A stretch of DNA of 64,000 nucleotides from Mycobacterium heidelbergense (GCF_010730745.1 NZ_AP022615.1:4154001-4218000); one strand, 5' to 3'; numbered from the stretch's first letter, positions 44,098-52,610 are shown. Program-made: numbers and translations. Notes: generated by a model from the letters alone, not told the origin.

Positions 44098-45276
44098 GTG
44101 CGCAGCATCGATTTCGTGCAGGGTGTGTCGACGCATTCTCGGCCCGATGGTCGGGCCCGGCGGTTGCGGATTGTGCAGGTGGCGCCGCCGTATTTCGACG
44201 TTCCGCCGAAGGGCTATGGGGGTGTGGAGGCGGTGCTTGCTGATCTTGTGGATGCTTTGGTTGCTCGTGGGCATGAGGTGACGGTGTTGGGGGCTGGTGA
44301 GTCGGGCACGGCGGCGCGGTTTGTGTCGTTGTGGGATCGCACGATTCCGGATCGGCTTGGTGAGCCCTATCCGGAGGTCATGCATGCATTGAAGGTTCGT
44401 AACGCCGTCGCGGACCTCGCGGCGGATCAGGGCGTCGATATCGTGCACGATCACACCTTTGCCGGTGTGCTCAACGTGCCCGTCTACCGGGGGCTGGGCT
44501 TGACGACGGTGGTGACGGTGCACGGCCCCATTGATGCCGATCTGTACCCGTACTATCGCGGATTGGGTGCAGACGTGGCGTTGGTGGCGATCAGCGATCG
44601 CCAGCGCGAATTGGCCCCGGACCTGAATTGGGTTGGGCGCGTGCATAACGCGCTGGAGGTCGAGCAGTGGCCGTTTGAAACCGACAAGGGCGACTATGCG
44701 TTGTTCTTGGGCCGTTTCGCCCCGTATAAGGGTGCGCACCTGGCCGTGCAGGCCGCCCACGAGGCGGGCGTGCCGCTGGTGTTGGCGGGCAAGTGCTCGG
44801 AAGCGTCGGAGAAGGCCTACTTCGATCAGCGGGTGCGTCCGCTGCTGACCGGCAGCGATCACGTGTTCGGTGAGGCTGACGCGGTCAGCAAGCGCAAGCT
44901 GCTCGCCGGTGCGCGGTGTTTACTGTTTCCGGTTCAGTGGGAGGAACCGTTTGGGATCGTGATGATCGAGGCGATGGCCTGTGGCACGCCAGTGGTGGCG
45001 TTGCGCGGCGGAGCGGTGGCTGAGGTTCTCATCGATGGAGTCACCGGTGTGATTTGTGAGCAGCCGGCTGAGCTGCCGGCCGCGATCGAGCGGGCGGGCA
45101 GTCTTGACCCGCACGCGTGTCGTCGGCATGTCGCGGCGAACTTCGATGTGGCGCAGTTGGGTTCGGGCTACGAGCGGATCTATCGCCGGCTGCTGTACGG
45201 CGAAGAGATTACTCGGGCGGCGAGCAACCCGATATCCCGGCGGCGTGAGTCGACGGATGAGATGGTCACCGCATGA
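44098..45276 (+). CDS. Glycosyltransferase family 4 protein
   Basis: 392 residues from GTG 44098, 7 nt after AAAGGAGG. The GT-B fold is recognisable: N-terminal IVQVAPPYFDVPPKGYGGVE (glycine-rich acceptor loop), VDIVHDHTFAG, then the donor half FLGRFAPYKGAHLAVQAAHE and the EX7E motif WEEPFGIVMIEAMACGTPVVA. It should transfer a hexose from a nucleotide sugar in the cytoplasm; the acceptor is unknown. The stop overlaps the debranching-enzyme start (ATGA), so the two are one operon behind the CIRCE element. Confidence 0.85.
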   Translation: MRSIDFVQGVSTHSRPDGRARRLRIVQVAPPYFDVPPKGYGGVEAVLADLVDALVARGHEVTVLGAGESGTAARFVSLWDRTIPDRLGEPYPEVMHALKVRNAVADLAADQGVDIVHDHTFAGVLNVPVYRGLGLTTVVTVHGPIDADLYPYYRGLGADVALVAISDRQRELAPDLNWVGRVHNALEVEQWPFETDKGDYALFLGRFAPYKGAHLAVQAAHEAGVPLVLAGKCSEASEKAYFDQRVRPLLTGSDHVFGEADAVSKRKLLAGARCLLFPVQWEEPFGIVMIEAMACGTPVVALRGGAVAEVLIDGVTGVICEQPAELPAAIERAGSLDPHACRRHVAANFDVAQLGSGYERIYRRLLYGEEITRAASNPISRRRESTDEMVTA

Positions 45277-47402
45277 GTGACGCGCCCGCGGCGTTCAACA
45301 CCAGTGCGCCGGCGCGTCTGGGGGCCGGCGCTGACACCGTCACCCTGGTGGAGGGGTCGACGTTTTGCCTGTCCGATTGTCTCGGCGACGTGGTCGCGGG
45401 CCGCGCGCATGGGTTGTTCTTCCGCGACGCGCGGGTGTTGTCTCGGTGGGAGCTTCGGGTCGACGGCCAGCCGCCCGAACCGCTGTCGGTGCAGCCGTCG
45501 GCGGGGTTTGCCGCGCAATTCGTGTTGCGCCGCGCCCCGCGCGGCGGCCAGGCCGACAGCACACTTCTGCTGGTTCGGGAGCGGCTGGTGGCCGACGGGT
45601 TGCGCGAGACCATCTCGGTGGAAAACCTCGACCACGAACCCACCGTGGTGGTGTTGCAGTTGCACGTCGACGCCGATTTCGCGGACCTATTCGCCGTCAA
45701 GGAGGGCCGCGCGGCGCGCGGTGGCGCCGAGGTGGCCGCCATCGACGGTGAACTGGTGCTGTTGGAGTGGGGCGATCGGGTCCGCGGCCTGCGGGTGACC
45801 GCCTCGGGGGAGCCGGTGGTGGCACCGGGGTGGCTGACCTGGCGGGTGGTGGTGGCTGCCGGCCAGCGCTGGCACACCGAGATCCTCGCCGAGCCGACGT
45901 GGGCCAACAACACCGTGCGAACCCGATTCCGTCGCGGCGAGAACCTGCAGTCCAGTGCCCCGGCGCGCAAACTGGAGGCCTGGCGGCACACCGCGACCAC
46001 CGTGGAGGCGGGTCATCGCGTGCTCACCGAGGTGCTGCGGCAAACCGAAAGCGACCTGGGCGCGCTGCTGATGCATGACGAGAGCGGTCAGGGTCGTTCG
46101 TTCGTGGCCGCCGGAGCGCCCTGGTTCATGACGTTGTTCGGCCGCGACAGCCTGCTGACCGCGTGGATGGCGTTGCCGCTGGACGTCGGATTGTCGGTGG
46201 GCACCTTGCAGCAGCTTGCCGCGGTGCAGGGCCGGCGGGTGGACCTGATCACCGAGGAAGAGCCGGGGCGGATCATGCATGAGATCCGCCGCGGCCCGGC
46301 CAGCACCGACGTGCTGGGTGGCGCCGTCTACTACGGGTCGGTCGACGCCACCGTGCTGTTTGTGATGCTGTTGGCCGAAGCGTGGCGGTGGGGCGCCGAC
46401 CCGTCAGTGGTACGCTCGCTGCTGCCGGCCGCTGATGCGGCGCTGTCGTGGGCCCAGCGTTACGGCGATCGTGATGGTGACGGGTTTATCGAGTACCAGC
46501 GCGCCACCGACCGTGGCCTGATCAACCAGGGCTGGAAAGACAGCTTCGATGGCATCAACGACGCCACCGGCCGCACCGCCGAGCCGCCGATCGCGCTGTG
46601 CGAGGTGCAGGGCTATCACTACGCGGCCCTGCTGGCGCGCGCCGAGCTGGCCGAGGCATTCGACGACCCCACGGGAGCCGGGCAGCTGCGCGAGCGCGCC
46701 CAGGCGTTGCGCACGCGGTTCCTCGAGGCGTTCTGGTTGCCGCAGCGCGGCTGGTACGCGGTGGCCCTGGACCGGCGCAAACAGCCCGTCGATGCGTTGA
46801 CCAGCAACGTCGCGCACTGCCTATGGACCGGTATCGCCACCGATGAGCACGCCGCAACGCTGGTCAAACACCTGGCATCCGGTGAGATGGATAGCGGGTT
46901 CGGGCTGCGCACCCTGGCCACCACGATGGGCGCTTACAACCCGATGAGCTACCACAACGGCGCCATCTGGCCGCACGACACCGCGATCGCGGTGGCCGGG
47001 CTGCTGCGCTACCCGCATGTGCGCGAAGCCCACGTCCTAGCCCACCGGTTGGCTAACGGCCTGCTGGATGCCGCCGACGCGTTCGGCACCCGGCTGCCTG
47101 AGCTGTACTGCGGATTTCCCCGGTCGCAGTTCGGTTCACCGATCCCGTACCCCACCTCGTGCTCACCGCAAGCCTGGTCCAGCGCCGCGCCGGTCCTGCT
47201 GCTCAGATCGTTGCTGGGACTCGAACCGCACGTGCCGGCGCGCCAGATAGCGGTCACACCGCATCTGCCCGAGGCGTGGGGCCGCGTCGTGCTGACCGAC
47301 CTGCGCCTGGGAGACGCCAGCATCGATCTGGAAGCCGAGGGTGACACGGTCAAAATACATCGGATGCCCGAGGACTGGCAGCTGCTCAGCTCCTCAGCAT
47401 GA
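45273..47402 (+). CDS. Amylo-alpha-1,6-glucosidase (glycogen-debranching-like)
   Basis: 709 residues. The N-terminal beta domain (about 20-215; LVEGSTFCLSDCLGDVVAGR, GLFFRDARVLSRWEL) matches the glycogen debranching N-terminal family. The C-terminal alpha/alpha barrel (about 270-690) has GAPWFMTLFGRDSLLTAWMAL, ATDRGLINQGWKDSFDGIND, NPMSYHNGAIWPHDTAIAV and YPTSCSPQAW. Such enzymes hydrolyse alpha-1,6 or other alpha-glucan links in stress-related clusters. Coupled to the GT4 gene, it suggests stress-induced glucan or glucoside turnover; the substrate is inferred. Confidence 0.85.
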   Translation: MSDAPAAFNTSAPARLGAGADTVTLVEGSTFCLSDCLGDVVAGRAHGLFFRDARVLSRWELRVDGQPPEPLSVQPSAGFAAQFVLRRAPRGGQADSTLLLVRERLVADGLRETISVENLDHEPTVVVLQLHVDADFADLFAVKEGRAARGGAEVAAIDGELVLLEWGDRVRGLRVTASGEPVVAPGWLTWRVVVAAGQRWHTEILAEPTWANNTVRTRFRRGENLQSSAPARKLEAWRHTATTVEAGHRVLTEVLRQTESDLGALLMHDESGQGRSFVAAGAPWFMTLFGRDSLLTAWMALPLDVGLSVGTLQQLAAVQGRRVDLITEEEPGRIMHEIRRGPASTDVLGGAVYYGSVDATVLFVMLLAEAWRWGADPSVVRSLLPAADAALSWAQRYGDRDGDGFIEYQRATDRGLINQGWKDSFDGINDATGRTAEPPIALCEVQGYHYAALLARAELAEAFDDPTGAGQLRERAQALRTRFLEAFWLPQRGWYAVALDRRKQPVDALTSNVAHCLWTGIATDEHAATLVKHLASGEMDSGFGLRTLATTMGAYNPMSYHNGAIWPHDTAIAVAGLLRYPHVREAHVLAHRLANGLLDAADAFGTRLPELYCGFPRSQFGSPIPYPTSCSPQAWSSAAPVLLLRSLLGLEPHVPARQIAVTPHLPEAWGRVVLTDLRLGDASIDLEAEGDTVKIHRMPEDWQLLSSSA

Positions 47403-47553
47403 CCCAGGTATCGCCGCGCTCGCTCCGTGCGCGGCACCGCCTGATCCGTAATCATCTGATGGTGTGGATTCGCTGCTGCCACAACGCCGCCCCCGACATG
47501 CGCACACAGACCCGCAGCGGGTATTGCCCGCCGCGGGTGCCGCAACCAGCGTC

Positions 47554-48015
47554 CTAGGCGGTTTCTGTGGGTGATTGCACGACTTGGCCTTCGATGACGT
47601 GTGGTGCCGCGCCGTGGGCGACCTCGATGCGGCGCGGCTTGGCCCCTTCGGCCAGCGGGATGCTGACGGTGAGCACCCCGTTTTCGTACGTCGCGCTGAT
47701 CACTGAGGCGTCGATGCCCTCTCCCAGCCACAGATGCCGACGGTATTCGCCGAAGAACCGTTCGGCGGTCAGCCACTGCACCGATTCCTCGGAGCGGGCG
47801 GTGCGCCGCGCCGACACCGTCAGGGTGCCGTTGTCCACGCTGACGTCGATCGACCCCGGATCGACCCCGGGCAAATCGGCGGTCAGCACATAGTGGTCGT
47901 CGATCTTGCACAAGTCCATCGGCATGAACCGAGGACCGCGGCTCGACCCGACCGGCCCGGCCAGCACGTCACGCACCAGAGCGTCGAAATCAGTGAACGG
48001 ATCGAAACGCAACAC
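47554..48015 (-). CDS. Small heat shock protein, Hsp20/alpha-crystallin family
   Basis: 153 residues from GTG 48015, with AGGAGGTGG 5-13 nt upstream. VLRFDPFTDFDALVRDVLAG is the usual N-terminal arm. The alpha-crystallin domain (about 45-135) reads MPMDLCKIDDHYVLTADLPG, then GSIDVSVDNGTLTVSARR and ATYENGVLTVSIPLAEGAKP with the conserved GVL motif. It is an ATP-independent holdase. Convergent with the glucosidase gene and downstream of the MFS gene on the same strand. I find no CIRCE in its own leader. Confidence 0.9.
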   Translation of the reverse strand: MLRFDPFTDFDALVRDVLAGPVGSSRGPRFMPMDLCKIDDHYVLTADLPGVDPGSIDVSVDNGTLTVSARRTARSEESVQWLTAERFFGEYRRHLWLGEGIDASVISATYENGVLTVSIPLAEGAKPRRIEVAHGAAPHVIEGQVVQSPTETA

Positions 48016-48431
48016 AGCAATCCACCTCCTGTCACACTCGGTGCCCGCCACCCTGGCGGGCAGCAAAATTACTGTGCGCCAACAACTTTAGCGCTCTCAC
48101 CGGCCCGCTGCCAGACGCCGCCAGGCCCGCCGGCGCGCGGCCCTGCACCGGATACGGGCAACGACCGGTGTGCCAGAGCGGAACTCCATCGCAGCGCCCC
48201 GCAGCCCAGCTTTCACCGCCCCGACACGGGACCGGATGGGATGGTGGATGAGAACTGGTCGGGATTAGGGATGTGACGCGGCGGGAAACGGTGTTGTCCC
48301 GGAAGGCTTTCTCGGCTTCCCCTCCACCGCACACTGGGTGTCACCTCCATGGCAGTGCCCGCGAGCCCCATGGGGCCCCCGGACCATATCGCCGGGCACG
48401 TACCTTCCCCGTGACGGGTTGGATCCCTCGC
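48016..48431. other. hsp20 leader and intergenic region
   Basis: About 415 bp between hsp20 and the MFS transporter, both on the minus strand. No frame looks coding. The hsp20 promoter should be here. A GC-rich block at about 48290-48410 has several short inverted repeats (GGAAG/CTTCC, CCCATGGGG) and could fold if transcribed. I cannot assign it to any known RNA family. Confidence 0.4.
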
Positions 48432-49688
48432 TCACGTCGCCTCGACGGGGGCAGAGGCCAGTGAGATGTGGTTGCCGGTGCGACGCAGCATGGGCGCGAA
48501 CCCGAGCCAGATGGCCAGCGATCCCATCGACAATCCGCCAAGCATCACGAAAGCCGCTGAAAAACCAAATATTTGGGCGGTGAACCCGCCGAGCACCGGG
48601 CTGAGAGCTCCCCCAAGTCCTTGGGCGGCCATGATCGCGCCTTGGCCGACGTTGATGTGGCCGGTGCCGTCGAGGATGCGGGCCACCAGCCCGGGCACCG
48701 CTACGGACAACATGCCCGCCCCGACGCCGTCGAGGATTTGCACCGGTATCACTCCCCAGGTCGTGATGACTCCGGCGGCGACGAGCGCGCGGATGGGTAA
48801 GGCGCTGAACGCGATCAGAATGGCTAGCCAGTAGCCATGAGTTTGCACAATCCTCATGGCCGCCAGGGATGCGGGGATCATCACGGCCTGTGCCACCACG
48901 ACGGTGCTGGCCACGGTGGTGAACGCGTTGGCGTGGGTGGCGACAACGGCTAGCCCGTAGAGCGGCAGCATCGCCGCATTACCCAGCCAAAACAGCATCA
49001 CGGCGGCGGCCAGCGCCAACAGCGGCCGGGACTTTACCAACACCCGTAGTCGTTTGACCGGGGGCTGCTCGCCGGCCAAGATCTCGCCGCGCGCGACATG
49101 ATGGTTGATGCGACCGGCGGGGATTCTCAACACCGCGAGGACGGTGACCACCGCAAAGGCTGCGGCAAGCCAGAACACTCCGGCGTATCCGAACACCCAG
49201 CCCAGCAGACCTCCAATCGCGGCGCCGGCCATGTTGCCGGCGTGGTTGTACGCCTGATTGCGACCGTTTTGGCTGATAAACCCGGCCTGGCCCACCAGGC
49301 CCAGTGTGATGCCAATCACCGCCGGGGCGATCATCGCCCCGGAAACGCACATAACAGACTGCGCGGCGGCGACCACCCAAAACTGCCGCGACGTCAAAAT
49401 CACCGCCGAAGCCGCCACGGCCGCTAGACCGACTACGATCACACAGGCGCGTTTGCGGGTGGTGGCATCAACCAGCGCCCCCGCGGGCGCCACCGTGCAC
49501 ATGCCGACAATCGCACCCAAGGTGATAACGGTGCCAATCGCCCCGGTGGTCCAGCCGCGGCTCGCGAGCAAGACACCCAGGAACGGGCCCATGCCGGCTT
49601 CCATGTCCGCCATGAAAAAATTGACCGCCTGCAGCGCGGCGCGATCCCGGATCGGCACCGTGAGCATCGACGTGGCTTGGCTGGCCAT
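48432..49688 (-). CDS. MFS transporter
   Basis: 418 residues from ATG 49688. About twelve hydrophobic segments are visible. Family motifs include the loop 2-3 signature GALVDATTRKRACVI, the Gly-rich VIGITLGLVGQAGFISQNG and the AYNHAGNMAGAAIGGLLGW segment. The substrate is unknown; close relatives accompany Hsp20 and glucosidase genes in mobile stress cassettes. A frameshifted, IS-interrupted second copy lies at 41479-43500. The longer open frame upstream belongs to a decayed thioredoxin gene, not to this protein. Confidence 0.85.
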   Translation of the reverse strand: MASQATSMLTVPIRDRAALQAVNFFMADMEAGMGPFLGVLLASRGWTTGAIGTVITLGAIVGMCTVAPAGALVDATTRKRACVIVVGLAAVAASAVILTSRQFWVVAAAQSVMCVSGAMIAPAVIGITLGLVGQAGFISQNGRNQAYNHAGNMAGAAIGGLLGWVFGYAGVFWLAAAFAVVTVLAVLRIPAGRINHHVARGEILAGEQPPVKRLRVLVKSRPLLALAAAVMLFWLGNAAMLPLYGLAVVATHANAFTTVASTVVVAQAVMIPASLAAMRIVQTHGYWLAILIAFSALPIRALVAAGVITTWGVIPVQILDGVGAGMLSVAVPGLVARILDGTGHINVGQGAIMAAQGLGGALSPVLGGFTAQIFGFSAAFVMLGGLSMGSLAIWLGFAPMLRRTGNHISLASAPVEAT

Positions 49689-49699
49689 CCCCTGAATAC

Positions 49700-49935
49700 T
49701 CAGGCATCGAGTCGGATCTTCGCAATGCGATCGCACCGGTTCACGGCCGGGTGGGAAACGGTAACTTGACCGACCACGGGCGCTTCGCTTTTGGCACATC
49801 GGGCACCAGGGGGCCCAGAGCCACAGCATCGCCGGCGGCTTATCCACCAGGCTTTGCCGGTGGAAGTCCTGCCTGTCCAGCGGTAATCCGCAAGCTCGCC
49901 AGCGTCCACGCTAACCTGCTCGGCAACGTCGCCCA
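49700..49935 (-). pseudogene. Remnant of a TlpA/DsbE-like thioredoxin
   Basis: On the minus strand LDRQDFHRQSLVDKPPAML and then LWLWAPWCPMCQ give a typical thioredoxin active site (WCPMC) with the preceding beta strand. A one-base shift in an A-run later the reading continues SEAPVVGQVTVSHPAV, as in secreted MPT53/DsbE-like proteins. After that the gene ends abruptly before the MFS start, and upstream the frame shifts again. Both the signal peptide and the C-terminal half are missing. It is a truncated former member of the stress cassette. Confidence 0.65.
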
Positions 49936-50006
49936 TCCCATCGGCGCCCCGACTAGCGGAGACAGAGATTTCATCCAGTTCCCCCCGACACGGGGCTAGC
50001 CGCAGG

Positions 50007-50225
50007 CTAGCCAGTGGTGCCGGCGTCGCGGTCGTCGTCGGGCCAGGCAACGATGATGGCTTGATCGCTGACGTCGATGGGGTTGGCATCACGCTACAGG
50101 GGGTCGGCGAGGTGGTCACGATCGAGGCCGTCCTCGGTATCGGCGTCGACGGGCTGCTGCTGTTCGACGGCGTCGCCGATGGGCACATCGTCGGGCAGTT
50201 GACAGTTTTCGACGTTGATCCTCAT
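50007..50225 (-). pseudogene. Small acidic protein gene interrupted by an amber codon
   Basis: ATG 50225 overlaps the end of hspR. The first 43 codons encode MRINVENCQLPDDVPIGDAV, then an acidic stretch to HLADPL, then TAG at 50094-50096. In the same frame the reading continues RDANPIDVSDQAIIVAWPDD and ends DRDAGTTG at 50007. The composition on both sides of the TAG is alike, which suggests a 72-codon gene with a CAG-to-TAG change. The family is unknown; overlap with hspR suggests co-expression. Confidence 0.5.
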
Positions 50226-50592
50226 CGCTGACGGGCTCCCCTTCCTCGAGTCGCCACCAGGTGTTCATTGCCCGGGCCGGTGTGGCGCAGGCGGGCGTTT
50301 TCGGACCTGAGGTGGCTGAGGTCGGACTCGAGTTCACCGTTGAGGTCTTGCAACGCCAGGATCTGGGCGATTCCGGCGATGTTGACGCCACCGGCGACCA
50401 GGGCACTGATGCGCTGCAGGCGCACCACGTCGTCATCGCTGTAGCGGCGGGTGCCCCGCCGGTCCGTGCCGGGGTGAGCAACCCGCGCCGCTCGTAGAGA
50501 CGCAGGGTCTGCGGATCCAGACCGGTGAGCTCGGCGGCGACCGAGATCGCGTACACCCCGCGCCCTGGACGTGGCCGCTGGTCGTTGGGCAA
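50222..50592 (-). pseudogene. hspR: HspR-type MerR-family heat shock regulator, frameshifted
   Basis: From TTG 50592 the reading is RGVYAISVAAELTGLDPQTL and RLYERRGLLTPARTGG, the MerR/HspR helix-turn-helix. It then continues in a second frame as TRRYSDDDVVRLQRISALVA and GGVNIAGIAQILALQDLNGE, with a C-terminal coiled coil. The frames join at a G-run (about 50453-50457) where one G is missing. HspR normally represses dnaK and hsp20-type genes, so loss would free the adjacent stress genes. If the base is a sequencing error, the gene is an ordinary hspR. Confidence 0.8.
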
Positions 50593-51229
50593 TGGGCGCT
50601 CCCTTTCGGTCGATACTCCGCTCTTGCCTCAACCTAACACCAATGCTATATGAAAGCTATGTTGGCTCGCATAGATCACCCACGGTAATGATCGGGAACG
50701 ATGGGGCCGCGGTTCACCCTCCCGGCCTGCGTAGCGCTACAGCTGAGCTGGCGGTAATGGTGGGGCAGTCAGGGGTCGGGGGCGGTCGGGCATCGCTTCA
50801 CGTCGCCATCGGTGCACGCTGGGACGCGCGTCCTATCGCTGCACAACGCGTCGCAGCGCGTAATTTAGGCCATTCACCCGCGGCGGCTCCCGGTTGCCGT
50901 CATGGCCCGGGAGCCACCGCATTCACCGTCGGGCAGGTGTCGGGGCGGGCACCCGGCAATGCTGATCCGCAGCACGGCGGGGTTATCTGCGGAGCGCCCC
51001 GGCGCGGATTCGCAGGGTTGATGCTCCTCGCTGCCTGGGCGGGCTGGCCCGCGCCGGCTGCTATCGATGCTGTGCCATCGAGCACCACCTCCGCAGGCAC
51101 CACCTCCGCAGGCACCACCTCCGCAGGCCTTGGAGAACCGGTGAGCAGCACGGCGCACACGGTGCGCGCGGCCATCGGGCACCGCCTGCCCGCAGGCGCG
51201 CTGACACGCTCGGGCAAGCGCAGCACCCG
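50593..51229. other. Intergenic region between hspR and the XRE gene
   Basis: About 640 bp. The + strand is open in one frame (50571-51233), but the predicted protein has no recognisable domain and composition fits a chance frame in GC-rich DNA. A TTGAGG and TATAG in the first 80 bp could belong to the hspR promoter on the minus strand. A three-fold 15-bp repeat occurs at 51083-51127. No heat-shock operator (CIRCE or HAIR) is visible. Confidence 0.4.
51083..51127. repeat. 15-bp tandem repeat, three units
   Basis: CACCACCTCCGCAGG occurs three times in a row (51083-51097, 51098-51112, 51113-51127) without mismatch. It lies 100 bp upstream of the XRE gene in DNA without a supported gene. Such perfect short arrays can vary in copy number. 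Confidence 0.7.
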
Positions 51230-51640
51230 ATGACCACGGATCTTGTGGGTGACCCGCCAGCCCACACCTTGCGTGCCGACGCCGGCGCTGCGGGCAACAC
51301 CTCGGGCTCGGGGGCGGCGGTGGACTCACCCGACGACCTGAGCGAGACGCCGGGCACACAACCCCATCGCGTCAATCGTGGTGTCGATGGGGGCCGCGGG
51401 GCTGACCCGGCCAGCGGGGGTGTTGACGCCGCCCGGTGCGCAGTGATCAGCGCGATCACCAGCCGCATCAGCGAAAAACGCTTGAGTGCAGCACAAGCCG
51501 CCCTCATCTTGGGGCTCACCGGGCCCCGAGTGACCGCTCTGTTCAACGGGTATGTCGACACTTTCAGCCTCGACGAGCTGATCAATCTGCTGCCCGCACT
51601 TGAACTGACTATTGAGGTGGTGCCCCAACCGCAGCAATGA
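51230..51640 (+). CDS. XRE-family HTH protein (HigA2/HTH_37-type antitoxin-like)
   Basis: 136 residues. The first 70 are low-complexity and may be untranslated or variable. The C-terminal domain AVISAITSRISEKRLSAAQA, ALILGLTGPRVTALFNGYVD and TFSLDELINLLPALELTIEV is a compact helix-turn-helix of the HTH_37 type found in HigA2-like antitoxins. No HigB-type toxin gene is recognisable upstream, so it may be an orphan antitoxin or a plain regulator. The start codon is uncertain because of the poor N-terminal part. Confidence 0.65.
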   Translation: MTTDLVGDPPAHTLRADAGAAGNTSGSGAAVDSPDDLSETPGTQPHRVNRGVDGGRGADPASGGVDAARCAVISAITSRISEKRLSAAQAALILGLTGPRVTALFNGYVDTFSLDELINLLPALELTIEVVPQPQQ

Positions 51641-51951
51641 CTCGTCGCGATCACCTGCCGGCCCGGTGCCGGCGTTGCTCAGCCGCGCCAGGTGATCACA
51701 CTCCGAATCATCGGGCGCGGCGCAGGCATCGGCGGGCTTGCACGTCGGCCGGCCTGCGACGAGCGTCACAGCGTCCAAGCCACTCCGCAGGGCAACACAG
51801 CCCCGGCCTGCCGAACACCCTGAGAGGCACCACGATTCGATGGCTAGTACATGCGATTGCAGCAGCCAAAGCGCACCGGCAGCCGGTGTGGCTGTACGGG
51901 CTGCTACCCGCAAGCGTTACGTGCGACACCCAGCAGGGCTTCGTCGCCTGA
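51637..51951 (+). CDS. Possible small hypothetical protein
   Basis: 104 residues overlapping the XRE stop by ATGA, the usual sign of translational coupling. The N-terminal half is Arg-rich and not protein-like. The C-terminal part (IRWLVHAIAAAKAHRQPVWL, YGLLPASVTCDTQQGFVA) is better balanced. I recognise no family. It may be a chance frame. Confidence 0.25.
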   Translation: MTRRDHLPARCRRCSAAPGDHTPNHRARRRHRRACTSAGLRRASQRPSHSAGQHSPGLPNTLRGTTIRWLVHAIAAAKAHRQPVWLYGLLPASVTCDTQQGFVA

Positions 51952-51976
51952 CCCGCGAAACACAGATTGGAGGAAC

Positions 51977-52357
51977 GTGAGCACCGATCACAGCACGCCA
52001 GATCCGCGCCGCAGTGCCGACCGGATCCTCGACACCGCCGAGGGCGTACTGATCACGCTGCGCCGATACCACCTCAACCAGGCCTTCATCGAGTTAGCGC
52101 GAACATCCAGACGCCACGCGATCCCCCTAACCAGCTTGGCTGATGCGCTGGTCGCCCTGGCCCAAGGCCAATCCACGGCTGACTGCGAAAAGCGCGCGGT
52201 GCACATCGCCCGGGCGACGTGGGGCGCACTGCTCGACGGCAACGAGCGCTATCACCCTGCAGAACGCGACGCAGCGCCGTGTGACCTCCGACCAACCCGC
52301 TCTGGGCAGCCATCCACCTCGACACGTCGCCACCGGATCGTCGGTGATGTGCGCTGA
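51977..52357 (+). CDS. ANTAR-domain protein
   Basis: 126 residues from GTG 51977, with GGAGG 4-8 nt upstream. Residues about 14-65 (ADRILDTAEGVLITLRRYHL, NQAFIELARTSRRHAIPLTS, LADALVALAQG) match the three-helix ANTAR fold, which binds paired RNA hairpins and prevents termination. No sensor domain is attached; the C-terminal 60 residues are polar and Arg-rich. It overlaps the next small gene by 11 nt. Its RNA target is unknown. Confidence 0.7.
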   Translation: MSTDHSTPDPRRSADRILDTAEGVLITLRRYHLNQAFIELARTSRRHAIPLTSLADALVALAQGQSTADCEKRAVHIARATWGALLDGNERYHPAERDAAPCDLRPTRSGQPSTSTRRHRIVGDVR

Positions 52358-52568
52358 GCCGCTGCTGACTGAGCTGGGCCAACGGTTCCAGGGCTTGTTG
52401 AACGCCGCGCTCACCAAGGGTATCGCTCCCCCCGGTCGATCTGGTCTTGGTCCCCGCACGATGGACGCGGTGGCCGTGGTGGCCTGTGAGCATCCCGAAG
52501 CCACCCCCGAACACATTGCCCACGCCTACGACATGTTCTTGACCGAACATGGCACAGGCCACCGTTGA
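52347..52568 (+). CDS. Small hypothetical protein downstream of the ANTAR gene
   Basis: 73 residues (MCAEPLLTELGQRFQGLLNA, ALTKGIAPPGRSGLGPRTMD, AVAVVACEHPEATPEHIAHA). The composition is balanced and helical, and it overlaps the ANTAR gene by 11 nt, which suggests co-translation. No family recognised. Confidence 0.5.
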   Translation: MCAEPLLTELGQRFQGLLNAALTKGIAPPGRSGLGPRTMDAVAVVACEHPEATPEHIAHAYDMFLTEHGTGHR

Positions 52569-52610
52569 GCGCGGGATTCGCTTGCGCCGCAGGCGTGCTG
52601 GGGTTTAGCT

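Noticed and set aside
48290..48420. Possible riboswitch or structured leader upstream of hsp20
   Set aside because: Short inverted repeats exist, but no motif of a known riboswitch class is recognisable, and the distance to hsp20 is nearly 300 nt.
47556..48431. CIRCE or HAIR operator for hsp20
   Set aside because: Only isolated half-motifs (for example TTTAGCGCTC near 48090) occur; no inverted partner at the required spacing.
49689..49847. 53-residue N-terminal extension of the MFS transporter containing WCPMC
   Set aside because: It is the remnant of a thioredoxin gene in the same open frame; ATG 49688 starts the homologous transporter sequence.
50571..51233. A 220-codon + strand frame between hspR and the XRE gene
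   Set aside because: No domain, uneven composition and a TTSAG triplet repeat caused by tandem DNA repeats; it overlaps hspR at its 5' end. I treat it as non-coding.
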